A stretch of 64,000 nt of DNA from Chondrus crispus (Eukaryota > Rhodophyta > Florideophyceae > Gigartinales > Gigartinaceae). Each line of letters starts with the position of its first letter. Position 1 is the stretch's first letter. Position numbers and translations under genes: made by a program. The DNA lies in the NCBI RefSeq assembly GCF_000350225.1, contig NW_005179139.1:70513-134512 (forward strand), written 5' to 3'. A model generated the notes under the pieces. It worked only from the letters and a program-made list of their open reading frames with translations, had not been told where the DNA came from and did not search any database. Positions 25,401 to 36,782 of this stretch are shown here, in pieces.

Positions 25401-26730
25401 GTTCACGCCCAAAGCTCCTCTGGAGTTTGTCGCAATCGACATCCTCGGCGAGCTAATTACAACTAAACGAGGAAATTGGTATATTCTCGTGATCAGCAAT
25501 CGATACTCGAAACTGATACGAACCGTACCGTTGAATAATAAATCAGCTGTGCACATCGCACAAGCCTTCGTTCACCATTGAGTATTCGTGTACGGACCGC
25601 CGGTCAAGCTGCTGTCCGACAATGGAACACAGCTCACGGCCCGGTTCTTTCAGAACGTCTGCCGAATTCTCGGCATCCGCAATGTGTTCACGACTACGTA
25701 CCACCCGCAAGCCAACGGCCAAGTTGAGAGATTTAACCGCACGCTGACTTCCGCGTTGCGAAAATACGTTGGAGAGCATCCCAAGGACTGGGACTTATTT
25801 AGCGACGCTGTGACGTTCGCCTACAACACACAAGTTCATCGAACGACAAACATTGCGCCCTTCGAGCTGGTGTTGGCTCGGGCGCCGAGAAACATTGCGT
25901 TACAAGCGCAACCAACATGGGAGAATTTCAGCTCGTCACGAGCATACTACCTGAAATGGCCGTCGTGGTTGGAAAGCCTGTTGAGAGGCGCTGATAAGAG
26001 CCTGCGAAAAGAACAGGCACGGTACAAGCGAAATTTCGACGCACGCCTTCGCAAACCGCAATATGAGATCCCACCGGGGTCCTACGTGTTCCTTCGGAAG
26101 GAGCACGGCACAGCTAGCGAACCGAAACACAAGCTGGCACAAGTCGCCACAGGACCTTATCAGGTCCGAAGATCGGATCAACATACGGTAGTCATTGCCA
26201 TTGGCGATCAGGAGGAACGCATATCGCGAGACAGGGTGGAGTTAGCCCCAAGCCCGATGGACTATGCGCCAATAAATGGCCTACGGCAAGCGCTACAGTT
26301 CCTGGGAGAGCCGGAGCTAAACGAAGAAGGAGAGGTAATGGAGGACGAGGAACGTCCTCACACCCGTGCGCCTACGACGGGGGACCAGGATAATTTAGTT
26401 GGTCGAACGCCGACAGCGGAGACCCCTCCAGACCTACGCGAGTTCGGAAAGTCCAGAGACGAGAATGAGTTGGAAGATCTTCGGAAGGGGGAAGGACAGT
26501 TGGACACGCAGGAAGAAAGAACCGAGAGTCAGGAGTATGTGATCGACAAGATCGTGGACCACGGCTACGACGAGGAGAAATTAATTCTGAAGGTGGAATG
26601 GTACGGTTATACGCCCGAAGACGCGACATGGGAGCCCATTGAGCAATTGCCTCGCAGCGCGGCCGTCACGTATTTCCGAAGGAAAAGATTATCCTTGCCC
26701 GCGCAGATCGCGCAAGCGCAATCAGGATAG
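22436..26730 (+). pseudogene. A3 pol: protease to chromodomain (fossil)
   Basis: Protease VLDTGAGPNLVRKSELP near 22600. RT with VYLDDIIIFSKSWEEH near 24061. RNase H DTDASDYQIGAALFQ near 24514 and HTDHASLRWLM near 24717. Integrase zinc finger near 25220-25370. Core with AIDILGEL near 25433, SDNGTQ near 25616 and HPQANGQVERFNRT near 25706. Chromodomain EYVIDKIVDHGYDEEKLILK onward at about 26535-26690, ending SLPAQIAQAQSG. The longest open stretch is 674 codons (23350-25374). It has a handful of breaks. Confidence 0.9.
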
Positions 26731-27384
26731 TGGTAACCAAGAATTTCACATGTCAGTGTCAGTGCGGTAATCCGCGCGGGGCAGAGCGAGCCGACCTGAA
26801 GGTCCAAAAAAAGAGAATGATGAGATGGAACGAACCAGGTGAGGGGCCTTCAGACAGCCAACCCGCAAGTAGACGCAGCGCGCGCACGAGTAGGATGAGC
26901 GTCGTGATGAGATACTCAGGTCGGAAGTCGCGTAACGATGTGCCAAGCGAGAAAAGAACGCTGGAAGAACGGGAACATAGGCTGGAAAGTCCACCTCCTT
27001 CACTCTTACCTTCATATCTGTTCGGTCTCGTTTTTGTTTTATTTGTGATTGCTTTTGTGTTGTTCTATTTCATTTTATTTTTGAGGCGTTAGGGACACGA
27101 CCCCGCACCGCGGAGGTCGGTCAGCAAGTCTATGAGGAGTCCAAGGAGGACATTGAAGAGGCGATAATCATCGAGATCAATTCCGCCTTTGACAAGGTTA
27201 CGGCCGACGCCCGCGTTGCTGCATTCTCGCTATTCAGGGCAAGGCCGAGGAGGAGCAAAGAGACGCACGAGATCATGACTCTACGACGGGTGTTCCTACG
27301 TCATAGATAGAGCCAGAAGGAGATGAGGCACTACACACATTTGGAACACACACGCACAATCGCCGGATGCCCGTGAAATTACGA

Positions 27385-27534
27385 ATGGGATCAGTGGCCC
27401 ACACACGCGTGAAGCGTAATTTATTTGAGAATATAATGGGTGTCGAAAGCGAACTATTGAGGGAGCGGTATCAGAGCGAACCCCGGCCTTGTCAACTCGC
27501 TTCGAATGTGTTGATCAGGCTCGACAAGCCGTGA
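27385..27534 (+). CDS. Small conserved open frame in A3 3' region, function unknown
   Basis: ATG-initiated frame of 49 codons. The middle part VESELLRERYQSE matches VGSELLNERYESN in the A2 3' region, with mostly synonymous or conservative changes. No signal peptide, membrane segment or known domain is seen. It lies about 650 bp after the pol stop. It could be one exon or remnant of a larger accessory gene, or chance. Confidence is low because of its length. Confidence 0.3.
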   Translation: MGSVAHTRVKRNLFENIMGVESELLRERYQSEPRPCQLASNVLIRLDKP

Positions 27535-30500
27535 GACGGACGTTTAACAAACGAGAGGATCCCCGAGCAGGGACAATGTCCATGCCTACTTGAGATTGAG
27601 AAATCGCCAGAGGGGATGCCGTCCAAAGGGGACGACCCTGTTGGTCAGACGGTTGTGATCGACACACCCGCGAACGCATTTATTCACGAACGGCGTACTT
27701 ACCAGTTTACAGCGATGACCCCCTTTCTTTCTTATTTTCGTTTTCATGTTTCTGTTCTGCTTTGTTTTATTTTGTTTTGAGGCTGGAGGCGTCTCCCCGG
27801 ACCACGCCGGGAGGACGCGAGGGGAATAAGAAGAACCTAAGTGAGAGAATATGCTCGGATCATGGCGCCGACGGCACGACGTGCTCCTGGTGGTCTCAAT
27901 GAGTTGGAAACGAAAGGATTGTGAAAAGCGATCTGTAGGTCCTATTCGCGCACAGTATCACCGGTCGTGTTTCTACATGCGAGTCACCTCCACCGGGGAA
28001 GCGAGGCCTTTCGAGATGGAGATCTCCTACTGATTGACGAGGGAAGGGAGGTGAACACAGTAGATCCCTCACACAAAAAAAATGGGGAAAATAGTTGTAC
28101 GTTTTCAGTGACAAGATCGTCACTCTAGTTAGGTTCAATGAATAGAGAAGGAAAGGTTGAAGGTGGGGGCCACATGAATAATGTCGTGGATGGAGGGAGA
28201 ATTGTCAAGGATTCGGGTGAGAACGACGGCAAAGAGGGAAGAGGACCTCCGATACCCGGGGAAAAATTAGTATCAGGTTTTTGACACGGAGGAGGTACAG
28301 TGACACCGCACGAGCAAGATGATATTAGCAAGGGAAGTGAAAGCATGCGTCCCGAGGAGACTTTGTCTAAGTCGTACGTGCCCAACGGAGTGGTTCTTTC
28401 AGGCGAAAGAAAATTGACTGTTAGACGAGGGAGAGGAGTACGTGTCGGGGACGGGCAAGAGAATGGACCGCATCCCCGGAGAAGGTCCGAAAGCTAGGAG
28501 ACAGTGCCGATTGTCCACTGCGTATACTGAGGAGAAATTGGAGCGCACGGATTCAGCGAGTGGGTCAGAGACGAAGAGCCATTTTGACTTCGAAGGGAAA
28601 GGCAGCGGTTACCCTTGGGCACCTCCGATGGGAAGATGAATTTTTACGACCAAGTCGGTGGAGACACGTGTCGACGTGTGCAGGTGGATTTCGTGTTACG
28701 AAATCAGTAGTTGTCGCGATCAAAAACGCGTTATTCGATGCAGCGCGACTTAACCCCGCTCTCGCTCCGACACTGCTACAGAGTCGCATCCCGTCGCAAC
28801 TATCAACCAGATCACGATCGTTGCATAAACGCTTTTGGAAAGGATACGAAGGGGCAGTGAATGACGCCCCGTGTCACGGGCTACTCGCAATTGAGAATCG
28901 TCTCGATGGGCTCGGAGAATTGGAAGAAAAAGAGAATTACCGTCGAACGTAGTTGATTTGTTACGAGTGCATCAAGTTGAGAAGGAGAGGGACTTTGTTT
29001 TAATCTTCCCAAGGACGAGGAGTTGCAAGCTTTCAGATGTCCGTCTTAGGGGCAGAGAACGCGCCAGCGAGTCGAAAGACAGGCTGAACCACGAAAGAAC
29101 ATGGAAGGATCGAAGAATAGCAGAAAACAGGGGAGAAATTCGCATGCGCCTTTTGAGAGCAAATGGAATGCCATCGGCCTTGGGCCTGAGAAGCGCCACA
29201 ACGAACTGGTCGAGAAGGAACTCGGGCTCGAGCTACTACAGCAGTCCACCAGGACGAAAGCACGTTCGTCGAAGAGACGCGTTCGGCGTCGCAGAGGAAA
29301 GCAGCGCGGTGAACGAGAAAGAATCGTTTTTAATCCGGGTACATCATTGTGCATAACAAAAAGAAAGAGGTAAAGGCGAGGCGCCGAAAGCGGGCAACTG
29401 ATGCGGGAAATCTGCAACGTTGTCAACGCTTTGGGATACGAGAAGGAGAGGGAAGTGGTTGTTGTTTTGTTTTGTCTTTTTCTTATTTTCGACTACTCAA
29501 GGACGTCAAGCTACGAAATTCCATACGCCAACTGCACATAAAGTACCGCGAGATTAGTAGGAGAAGTGTCAGAAGGCGGCAGGATGCAGAGTCACCGACC
29601 GGCACGCCGGACGCCGCTCACAGCGTCACACGACGACGTCGTCGAGCTCTTCCCAAGTGTGTCGGATGCGTTCCACAGATCAAGAAGTGTACGCTCGACG
29701 AGCTCGTTTACGGCGAACCGTCTGTTGGTCGTAGAGACTGACGACGCCAAGCTCACATTTTGGGTCTTTACCAGCGAGCGACCTGGTGTAGGGAGTCCTC
29801 TTTCTCTCCGCTGCTCGTTACTTATTTTCCTGCTGCCGTTCCCACCTCTCTGTATTTTTTTTATTTTGTCGGTTCCTTTGCTTGTCTATTTTATTTTTGG
29901 CAAAGGTGGAACATAACTCCGCACCGCGACGTCAACACGAAGGCCGAGGACCGCTCCGACGGAGAAAAACTCGAGGAGACGACCCCGCACGGCGGAGGTC
30001 GATCAGCGAGTTTGCAAGGACTAAGAGAAGGACCATAAGGCGCTCACCCCCGTGCCAAAAGGGGGAACACCCGCAACTGCGAAAGGGAAACAGGGACTTG
30101 CCGGGAGGATGAGAAGCGTAATGGAGAGTCCAGGACGGCCATCACCGGGCGTGCGTAGTTCATACCGAAATGGCGCTGCCAGCGCCACCCAAGATTGTCT
30201 GCACGAACGCCGCCGGTGCGTACAAAATACAAGCGAGCGACTCCGAAGGAGAGAAGGCGACGCTCTACGAGCTTGTAATCACGACGATCCATTTGTTGCT
30301 ACAGCCATCGACGACCACCCCTCCTTCATTTTCCGATTACTTTCATTTCTTTTACTCTCCTTGCTCGTTTTGTCTCAATTTGTGTTACTGTACTGCCGAG
30401 AAGATACTCGAACCGCAAGTACCGACGGGCAAGACAAAACGGGGCCCGACAAAGGAGTGGGGTGAATATCAAGAGGTGGGACGATTTATGAGAAGCGAGA

Positions 30501-31497
30501 GTGGCGAGAATCTTTCATGTATTTCTTTCAGGGGACATCAATGTTTGACATTTTAATGTTTCCAGCATGGGCGAGAGGACAAGCTACATTCCAGTTTGAC
30601 CAACGATCGTTCCGCTCTGCGAGAGCAGGCCAAGGGGGTTTCGAGGAAACACCCCAAGGAAAAGAACAGTGTCCTCATGATTCAAGTGCCTGCGTGCAGA
30701 CCACCTGAGGCGATATTGTCCGGAAAAAAAGTGGACCGCTTCTGAGACTCCGGGGGAGTCAGTGTTTCCTTGATGATGAGGAATTGAGGCGAGCTTGCGA
30801 AGATTAATGGGAAATGAAGGACGGACCGGAGGCTAACAGCACTCTATATTTGTAACCCGTCGGGAGGTAACAAAACTGGGACGGAACACACGCGGTGAAA
30901 AGAGGAGGAAGGGGGAGACTTGCACTGCAAGTAAGAGGATGTAGAAGGAAGACAGAGGTGTGTGACCCCGGGATCGAAGGGACGACAATGGTAATCAGAG
31001 GGGGAATGTACAGACGCACCGGACCCGAGGGATATGATGAAGGGATCCTTCGCGAGACATGAACTGGCCATACGGCGTAGACAGATGGCCGAAGGGCGGA
31101 AACCCTCTTTGACTACGCAGCGAAATGCCGCTGACATGCTCGATCGGAAGACGAATTTTCGCGACCAAGTAGACACACGTGGCAACGTGTGCAAGCGCAT
31201 TTTGGGGTTTTTAGTGCGGTCGAGGTGGTGATTGAAGATGCTGTTCTTTATGCAGCGCGATCGTTCCTCAAAATGACAACCGACTTGAACCTACCGCGCT
31301 AGGCGCCACACTTAAGACCGCTAACGAAAGGCTAGTCCAAGAAACCTTCGACAAGGCAGCTGTTGGCAGGATCACGATCGACACTTCGCATAGGCTCAAT
31401 ATTATTCGTGATCTGGATGGACATTTCTTGTCTGATCAGAGCGAAGGGGGACCCCAGCAATGCTCTAAATCATGCATGCAGTCTCGCTCGTCGCCTT

Positions 31498-31690
31498 TCG
31501 GCGAGCAAGACAGAAGAAAAGGAGTTCGAGGATAAGAAGAGGAGGAAATTTTGAAACTTGAAGAGGAGGAAAACCAAAAGAGGAGGGAGAGGAAAATCTT
31601 AAGAGTAGGAAGCGGAGGAGTTTGAGGATAGCAAAAGAAGGGGAATCTGCAACTTAAAGAGGAGGAGAAACTTGGAAAGTCATGGAGAGG
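31498..31690 (+). repeat. Purine-rich AAGAGGAGGAAA array (A3)
   Basis: Degenerate repeats around AAGAGGAGGAAA run for almost 200 bp on the plus strand. A1 has a similar array at 54598-54820, and A2 a weaker one at 18740-18845, all in the enlarged 3' region. Confidence 0.6.
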
Positions 31691-32455
31691 ACAGTGGCCC
31701 AACGAGAACCTGAGACATCTCTGCAACACAAACGCGTATCACTCCGATCTAGACATGGGACACAGAAACACTCCGACCCACGTACGTGAGCTACGGCTCT
31801 GAGGTAAGAAAAAAAGGGGGAAGCCTGTTCTACAGCTCTTAGAATTACCCTAAACCAAGTGGCTCAGTGCAAGGATTACGGGGGAGTCTCGGCGTGTCGG
31901 TCCATCATGCGAAAAGTGTGCGGAGACGGACGTGAATGTAGAGACGAGTTTACGTTTCTGATTATTGTCACTTGGTGACTACAGGGGGAAATGAATGGGG
32001 AAAACAAGACGATTGGACGAAAGCAGAAAATCCCTGCGCGCCAACAAACTTAACTTCGGCGTGCTGAAGGGATATTCTCCAATGGAATTCAGAAGACAGC
32101 CGTCGGCGACAGTACGCCCGAACAGGGAACAAAGGATCGCGGAGGTAAGTGCGCGGTGTTAGGAGGGACCCGGATCGCGCGTGACGGGAGCTCAGGTGGG
32201 AGATTTTGCAGATGATGAGTCACACAGGATAGAGAGGCCTCAAGGACTACTGCTTAATCTGAAGACACGCGCCGATGTGGCTCGAACTGGAGGAAAGGGG
32301 GAGAGGTAATCAGGACCACTCCCCAGTAATGGAATGGAGGGAAGGTCTGTCCCGTAGGCCGCCGAACGAGGTGGACAGGACGTGGCTACACGTGACGGCA
32401 ATGATGGGGTCGGCTGCGACGACCGGTGGACGGACGGGACGGGGAGCTTTGACGA

Positions 32456-32720
32456 TTAATCGGGATGCGTGGCCGGAGATAGAGGTCGTACAGAGGGAGC
32501 CACAGAGTTGCGCGCAAGGCAAGGGGAGGACAGGAGAGAAGGCCTGGAGGATAGGTCTACTTCAAGAGGACTGGCACTCAGTAGAGGACAGTGTTGGAGA
32601 AAGGCATATCGACGGACAGGGGAATGAGGATTGAAGCCCGGATGGAAAGCCGGATCAGACATACTGATGATAAGGTTCCGTAGCCCGGGCACCAAAGGAA
32701 GACCTCGGGGCGCGCGGGGC
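32456..32720 (-). pseudogene. A3 remnant of antisense gene, N-terminal part
   Basis: The minus-strand frame includes GLPLVPGL and SDPAFHPGFNPHSP followed by RRY. A1 has LPSVPRLPP and PAFHPGYHSSWSP, and A2 has GLPSIPRLPP and RRY, in the same order near the 3' LTR. After this point A3 diverges from the other copies. It is a remnant of the same gene, unrecognised by family. Confidence 0.45.
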
Positions 32721-33007
32721 TTACCTGGTAAGCACACCTCGTCGGAATTAGGAACAGGGACTTTGTCCGCTTGCGGATCGGGTGGATTCGACGCGTGGTT
32801 GGGAAGCAGGGTCAATTAAGGATATACGGAGAGGGTTTTCGTCTTGCCCTCGCTTACGCACACCGCGAGGGAATCGCGAAACGGGAAGTGAATGAAGCAG
32901 AAAGACGGTACGAGATGATCGTCGGTCGGAGACATGATGCCCGAGGAAAGTGCGAGTTAGGAGAACGAGGCAATTTTAAGTTGATGTTGCGTTGCGCAAG
33001 GGCGCTC

Positions 33008-33019
33008 GGAAGGGGGATA
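33008..33019 (+). other. A3 polypurine tract
   Basis: GGAAGGGGGATA lies immediately before the 3' LTR. A1 (56958-56970) and A2 (43428-43440) have CAGAAGGGGGATA in the same place, as expected for the plus-strand primer. Confidence 0.75.
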
Positions 33020-34395
33020 TGTAGTGCAATACGCACCTGAAAAGGGGGGTGAAAAGAAAGGAAAATATTTGGATATGAAAAGTGGTCCGGGTTGGGGGAC
33101 ACACGTGTGAATAATTGCACAGTTTTAATTTTTAATTATTTTATTTTATTTAGTTAATTAGTTGGCATTAATTTTGCTGACATTAGATTAGATCTAGGAT
33201 CTAGCGCCGCGAGCTACTGTAGTGGCTCCGGCGGGGCGATATATACCTTAGCCCTCTGACGACCAAGTCAGTAAAGGTAACCCGAGTTGCCAGAGTCTGA
33301 TATCGCCTCGGTTGAAGTCCGTCTTTGTAGTGCAATACCCGTCTCGGGTAGGGGGGAGGAAGGAAGTGAAAAAGGAAAAAAATTGGATACTGTAGTCCGG
33401 GTTTGGGGGACACGCGTGTGCGACGAAGCGCACGATTATTTTAATTATTTAATTTTATTTACTAATTAGATCTAGAATCTAGAGCCGGGAGCTACTGTAC
33501 TCGCCCCGGCGGGGCTCTATATACCTTAGCCCTCTGACCACCAAGTCAGTAAAGGTAACCCGAGTTGCCGGAGTTGAATGTCGCCTTGGTGGAAGTCCGT
33601 CTCTACTAAGACGCTCCCTTTTACCTAAGCCTACGGCATCCCTCAGCGCTCAGGGGTCCCATTCCTTTTTCCTTTATTTCCCAATCGAACCCGAGTTGCC
33701 AGAGTCTGATATCGCCTTGGTTGAAGTCCGTCCTTCACAAGACATTCCCTTTAACTACAGATTACTTTATCCTTTGCGCTCGGGGGTCCCCTTTTTCCTT
33801 ATCAATTTTCCTTTATTTCCCTATCCTAATTTCCCTTAATCTTGAGTTGGTCCCACCTTGTAGTATTGCGATCCGCAACGTGACGTCATTTGCCATCGGG
33901 CTTTTGTGTTGGTGCACCAGTGGTGCTTTTCTCAGTGTTGGTTCCATCGGAATCTGGTTGCGACCGATCCGTTGTTGGTACTTTGCCATCGGGCAGTACG
34001 ACGGTGTAGCGCTGCTACGTTTTCTTCTTTCCCGACGGGCTACGTTGCGACGTCCCCGTCGAAGACCTTATCAAGGGTATAAGGTGCACAATGCGCTCTT
34101 CGAGCATTGGATTTACGACCCATCGGACCAGGTTTACCTAAACACCCCTCCGAACTCGTCGAGCAGTCGCCTTTACAAGTCTCTACCACCATTTACCGAT
34201 CCCGGGCTGGGCCCTTCTCTTTGCCCCCCCCCTATCAGGGATCCGAGCTACTGCGGGCCGCCAACCCGCTTAAAGAGGACAGGGAGCTTCGAACACTCCG
34301 TAGCACTGTGCCGTGGGCAGTTCTTGTTTTTGTTGCTGTTGTTTGTGTTGGACCGTCGGACCTTGGTCTCTGCCTAACAGGCGCATTGCACTACA
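33020..34395 (+). repeat. A3 3' LTR, chimeric
   Basis: 33020-33325 and 33688-34395 match the A3 5' LTR. Between them, 33326-33687 is the first part of a different but related LTR, again starting TGTAGTGCAATA and with its own TATA region. About 47 bp (33279-33325) are repeated after it (from 33688). The TG...CA ends and the GAAGG duplication are intact, so the whole compound LTR came with the A3 insertion or changed in place later. Confidence 0.8.
33326..33687 (+). repeat. Partial LTR of another A subfamily inside the A3 3' LTR
   Basis: Begins exactly at an LTR 5' end (TGTAGTGCAATACCCG) and covers the U3 and early R parts of an LTR, but lacks the 3' portion. It rejoins A3 LTR sequence at a homologous point with a short duplication. 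This fits template switching or unequal recombination better than a simple insertion, since no target duplication is seen. Confidence 0.65.
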
Positions 34396-34400
34396 GAAGG
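34396..34400. repeat. Target site duplication of A3, right copy (GAAGG)
   Basis: Matches 18868-18872 and marks the return to A2 3' region sequence. Confidence 0.9.
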
Positions 34401-34480
34401 GAAGTGTCGACGATGAGACGACACCCTCAGAGGACAATGATTCGAACATGGATCGGCAGGACGCTACCATCGGCAATGGG

Positions 34481-35476
34481 TCAATGGGACGATTCACCCA
34501 AGGATTTTTCCTTCGGAAGTGAGACGACAAGCTGAGCCAGTAAGCGCAGGTCACCGAGGGACGCTCCTCGAAGAGCCCCCTCGTTTATTCCGTGAGCACG
34601 GAGCAATGTGCGATAAACGCGGGCGGCGTCGTCGTTCTTTTTGATAACATCTGGAGAGGACGGGGAGGTCGAACCTTTCCTGGTCGATTGGACTGGGTCG
34701 ACGATTGGTGACAAGGGGGCGGCAACCGGAACAGCCACAGGAGAACGGGGACGAGCTGGGACGTGCACAGGGGAAGACGGTGCAGGAGGAACCGAGGGGG
34801 TAAGGGAAAAAGAATTCCCTTCCTTTCTGGGGCTGCGCGCACGGACAGACTTTCAGTGCGGCTAGCTGACGAGGGGACTTCTCTCGTCTCTGATAGAGGT
34901 TGACACCTGGCCACTGGAAGTAAATGGGACCGCAAAGGGGATTTGACCTCCTCGCACCCAGGGGCTCTCGTCGCCCTTATGAAAGCATTCACGGGAAGAG
35001 TGGGGTCGGCCGGATCGACAGGAAGTGAAGTCGGTGAGATAGGTAACGCAGGGCGAGAACGCAAAGGCTCTCTGGGACAGAGGTCGCGCTCGCGGGGATC
35101 GGCAAGGAAGACGAGCATCTCAACCGGAACCGGCGTCTGACTTCCATATTGTCGACTCAGACGCGCCTCGTCGCAAGAATATCGCGATCCCGTCCAGGGG
35201 TTAAACAAAGCGTAGTCCCCCGCACCACGATGAGCACGACCAGGAGAGAAGGAGGGGCGTTGCCGGCGAAGGAACGAGAGAAAATTTTGACGCGGTATCA
35301 AGTCCCAATCGACATTCTCTATTTCATCGAGGAGAGAATGCAGTTCGGTGTCTGCATCAGCACCGCCCAGGGGAACCGAATAATCGAGGCGTCGCATAAG
35401 GCTGATGAGCTGGGGAGGCAAGTACCACAACCTCCAGCAGTCGTAGGTCTCCCACAGGAGGGTCACTGCCACTTTG
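34481..35476 (-). pseudogene. A2 antisense accessory gene, C-terminal part
   Basis: Minus-strand frames covering the end of the antisense gene. Recognisable blocks are VAVTLLWETYDCWRLWYLP, VPLGGADADTELHSLLDEIE, RQRPSFSPGRAHRGAGDY, YGSQTPVPVEMLVFLADPR, and near the end GASLGDLRLLAQLVVSLPKE, terminating GESSH then stop. A1 has matching blocks in the same order at 54956-55930 with the same terminal pattern. Pairs such as YGSQTPVPVEMLVFLADPR and FGNQTPIPDAAPVLLVDPR show amino-acid conservation despite base changes. No known domain is recognised. The gene is split at 35477 by the CACTA-like transposon and has few breaks here. Confidence 0.6.
35474..35476. repeat. 3-bp target duplication of the CACTA-like element, left copy (TTG)
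   Basis: TTG precedes the left terminal repeat and recurs at 42330-42332 after the right one. Flanks on both sides are antisense-gene sequence, and the uninterrupted relative in A1 (near 55915) confirms the empty-site structure. CACTA elements make 3-bp duplications. Confidence 0.75.
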
Positions 35477-35530
35477 CCCTAGTAGAAAACATGGTCACTG
35501 AATCGTTGGTCAGTGGTTGACCACTCTGGC
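35477..35530 (+). repeat. Left terminal inverted repeat of the CACTA-like element
   Basis: CCCTAGTAGAAAACATGGTC and onward. The first 12 bases are identical to the reverse complement of the right end, with further matches at CAGTGGTTGA. Confidence 0.8.
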
Positions 35531-36780
35531 GGCCTGATGTTTGGTGCATGCAGGTCGTTGGTTGGTTACAATTTGCCAACCAAAGCCAACCATCACCAAC
35601 CACTGGCCATTTATGGTTGTTCAGTGGTTGGGCACTGGCGGTTGAATGGCAGGCGTCGTTGCCAATGGACGTCCACCGAACAACCGCTCGTGCTCAATGG
35701 ACAACCATTGGCCCGCCGCTCGCATGTTTTGTCCCTCCCTACCGAATGGTAATTTCTATGTACGTGGGCTTCATTGTCCATTCATGGTCATACATTTGTT
35801 CATGTCGTACTGGACAGAGAGCGTTGTGAGATTGTGACAAGTGTCAGAAGAACAACCACAAAAAACCTATGTCATTTGGCCCAGTGTATCGATTGTACTA
35901 TACTGTATCTTGAATAGCACTTTGACAAGTGTTCCCCTGGATTACAAGTTGTCCAATTAAATTGTGGCAGATGGTGTACTTTCGGGGACAGCATTCAGCA
36001 GCAATTTCCAGCCAAGTATGTACACCGCGTCGGGCAGCGGCAATATCGCCAGGCGTAGCGACCGTCGTCGAAGTCTGGGGCAATAAGCATTCCATTTCAT
36101 TAGACAATTAAGTCGCATGTGGCGAAAGTCGTGCACTGCGGCGCGGAAAGGAGGCCGAAGTCAGCGCGCTTCCCAAACTCGCTGCGCGCTCGCGTGAGGG
36201 ACATGGGAGGGCAGCGGCAAGCTGGCGCGGTTGTCGAGGTGTGGCAGGGCAGGGCGGAAGGCGTCTTGGAGGTGTGCCTGCAGGCGGGTTGGAGTCGGCG
36301 GTGTGATGGTGCCTCGGCACACGCCGGTCTGTCGCGCGGACTCGACCCTTTGGACGGGCATGTCTAACGCGCCTGCCTCCAATTATTCCCGACGCTTCGT
36401 CTTTGGCTGGTGGCGGCACACTTGTGGGCGGCCGTTCGCTTTCCGCCTCCGGTCGGTCTGCCAACGAGCAGCCGTCAGGGCTTCTAGGCGCGCCACGCGT
36501 CTGCGGGTGGATCTCGATGGCGAAACACTGAACGAAGGAGGCGGCACAGGTGGGGGCAGAGGGCACTTGATCGAGAGCTTTGCCTGGTGGATAGTGCACT
36601 GCGGGGGCGGGCGGTTTCTGTGTGTGTTAGCATGGGCGGGAAGGAGGGGTGCGCGATGCAAGACGCACGGGCGTACATAGTGGCGGAGTAGGTTGCGGCG
36701 CAGGCATAAGACGGACGGGCACTTGGAGTACTTGAACACGCCGCGCTTGCGCTCGACGTGCCCTTTGTGGATCTTGGCTG
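35531..36780. other. Left subterminal region of the CACTA-like element, no identified gene
   Basis: First about 200 bp: dense direct and inverted GGTTG/CCAACC motifs. From about 36100 there are GC-rich, proline-rich minus-strand frames (36108-36599 and 36383-36928) without a recognisable domain. One contains a Cys/His cluster (CPSVLC then HYVRPCVLH) that does not fit a standard zinc finger. These may be further captured host exons. Confidence 0.45.
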
Positions 36781-36782
36781 GG

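Larger units (their letters stand above)
26731..33019. other. A3 3' region, 6.3 kb between pol and LTR
   Basis: No known gene is recognised. It holds a small open frame shared with A2 (27385-27534). T-rich blocks lie near 27025-27088, 27720-27782, 29455-29492 and 29815-29905, two of them followed by a CCCCGCACSGCGGAGGTCG motif (27100 and 29983). There is a repeated module, compare about 28660-28860 with about 31160-31380. A purine-rich array lies at 31498-31690. A stretch on the minus strand (about 32560-32720, with DPAFHPGF) resembles the N-terminal part of the antisense gene of A1 and A2. The rest of that antisense gene was not found here. Confidence 0.55.
18873..34395 (+). mobile_element. 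Gypsy chromovirus A3 (15.5 kb, youngest copy)
   Basis: Parts: 5' LTR 18873-19840, primer site 19845, gag 19965-22272, pol 22436-26730, 3' region 26731-33019, polypurine tract 33008-33019, and 3' LTR 33020-34395, which is chimeric. The LTRs show only about two differences over 300 bases by hand count, the lowest of the three copies. Gag and pol have about four or five breaks, so it is a fossil, but a recent one. About 6.3 kb separates pol from the 3' LTR, far more than a standard Gypsy element has. Confidence 0.9.

Noticed and set aside
4900-26730. Minus-strand frames of 100-270 codons across gag and pol of A1, A2 and A3
   Set aside because: They are shadows of gag and pol and change with them. 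Unlike the antisense gene near the 3' LTR, they overlap known sense-strand domains.
33326-33687. A complete solo LTR inserted in the A3 3' LTR
   Set aside because: It has an LTR start but no LTR end and no target duplication, so it is treated as a chimera.
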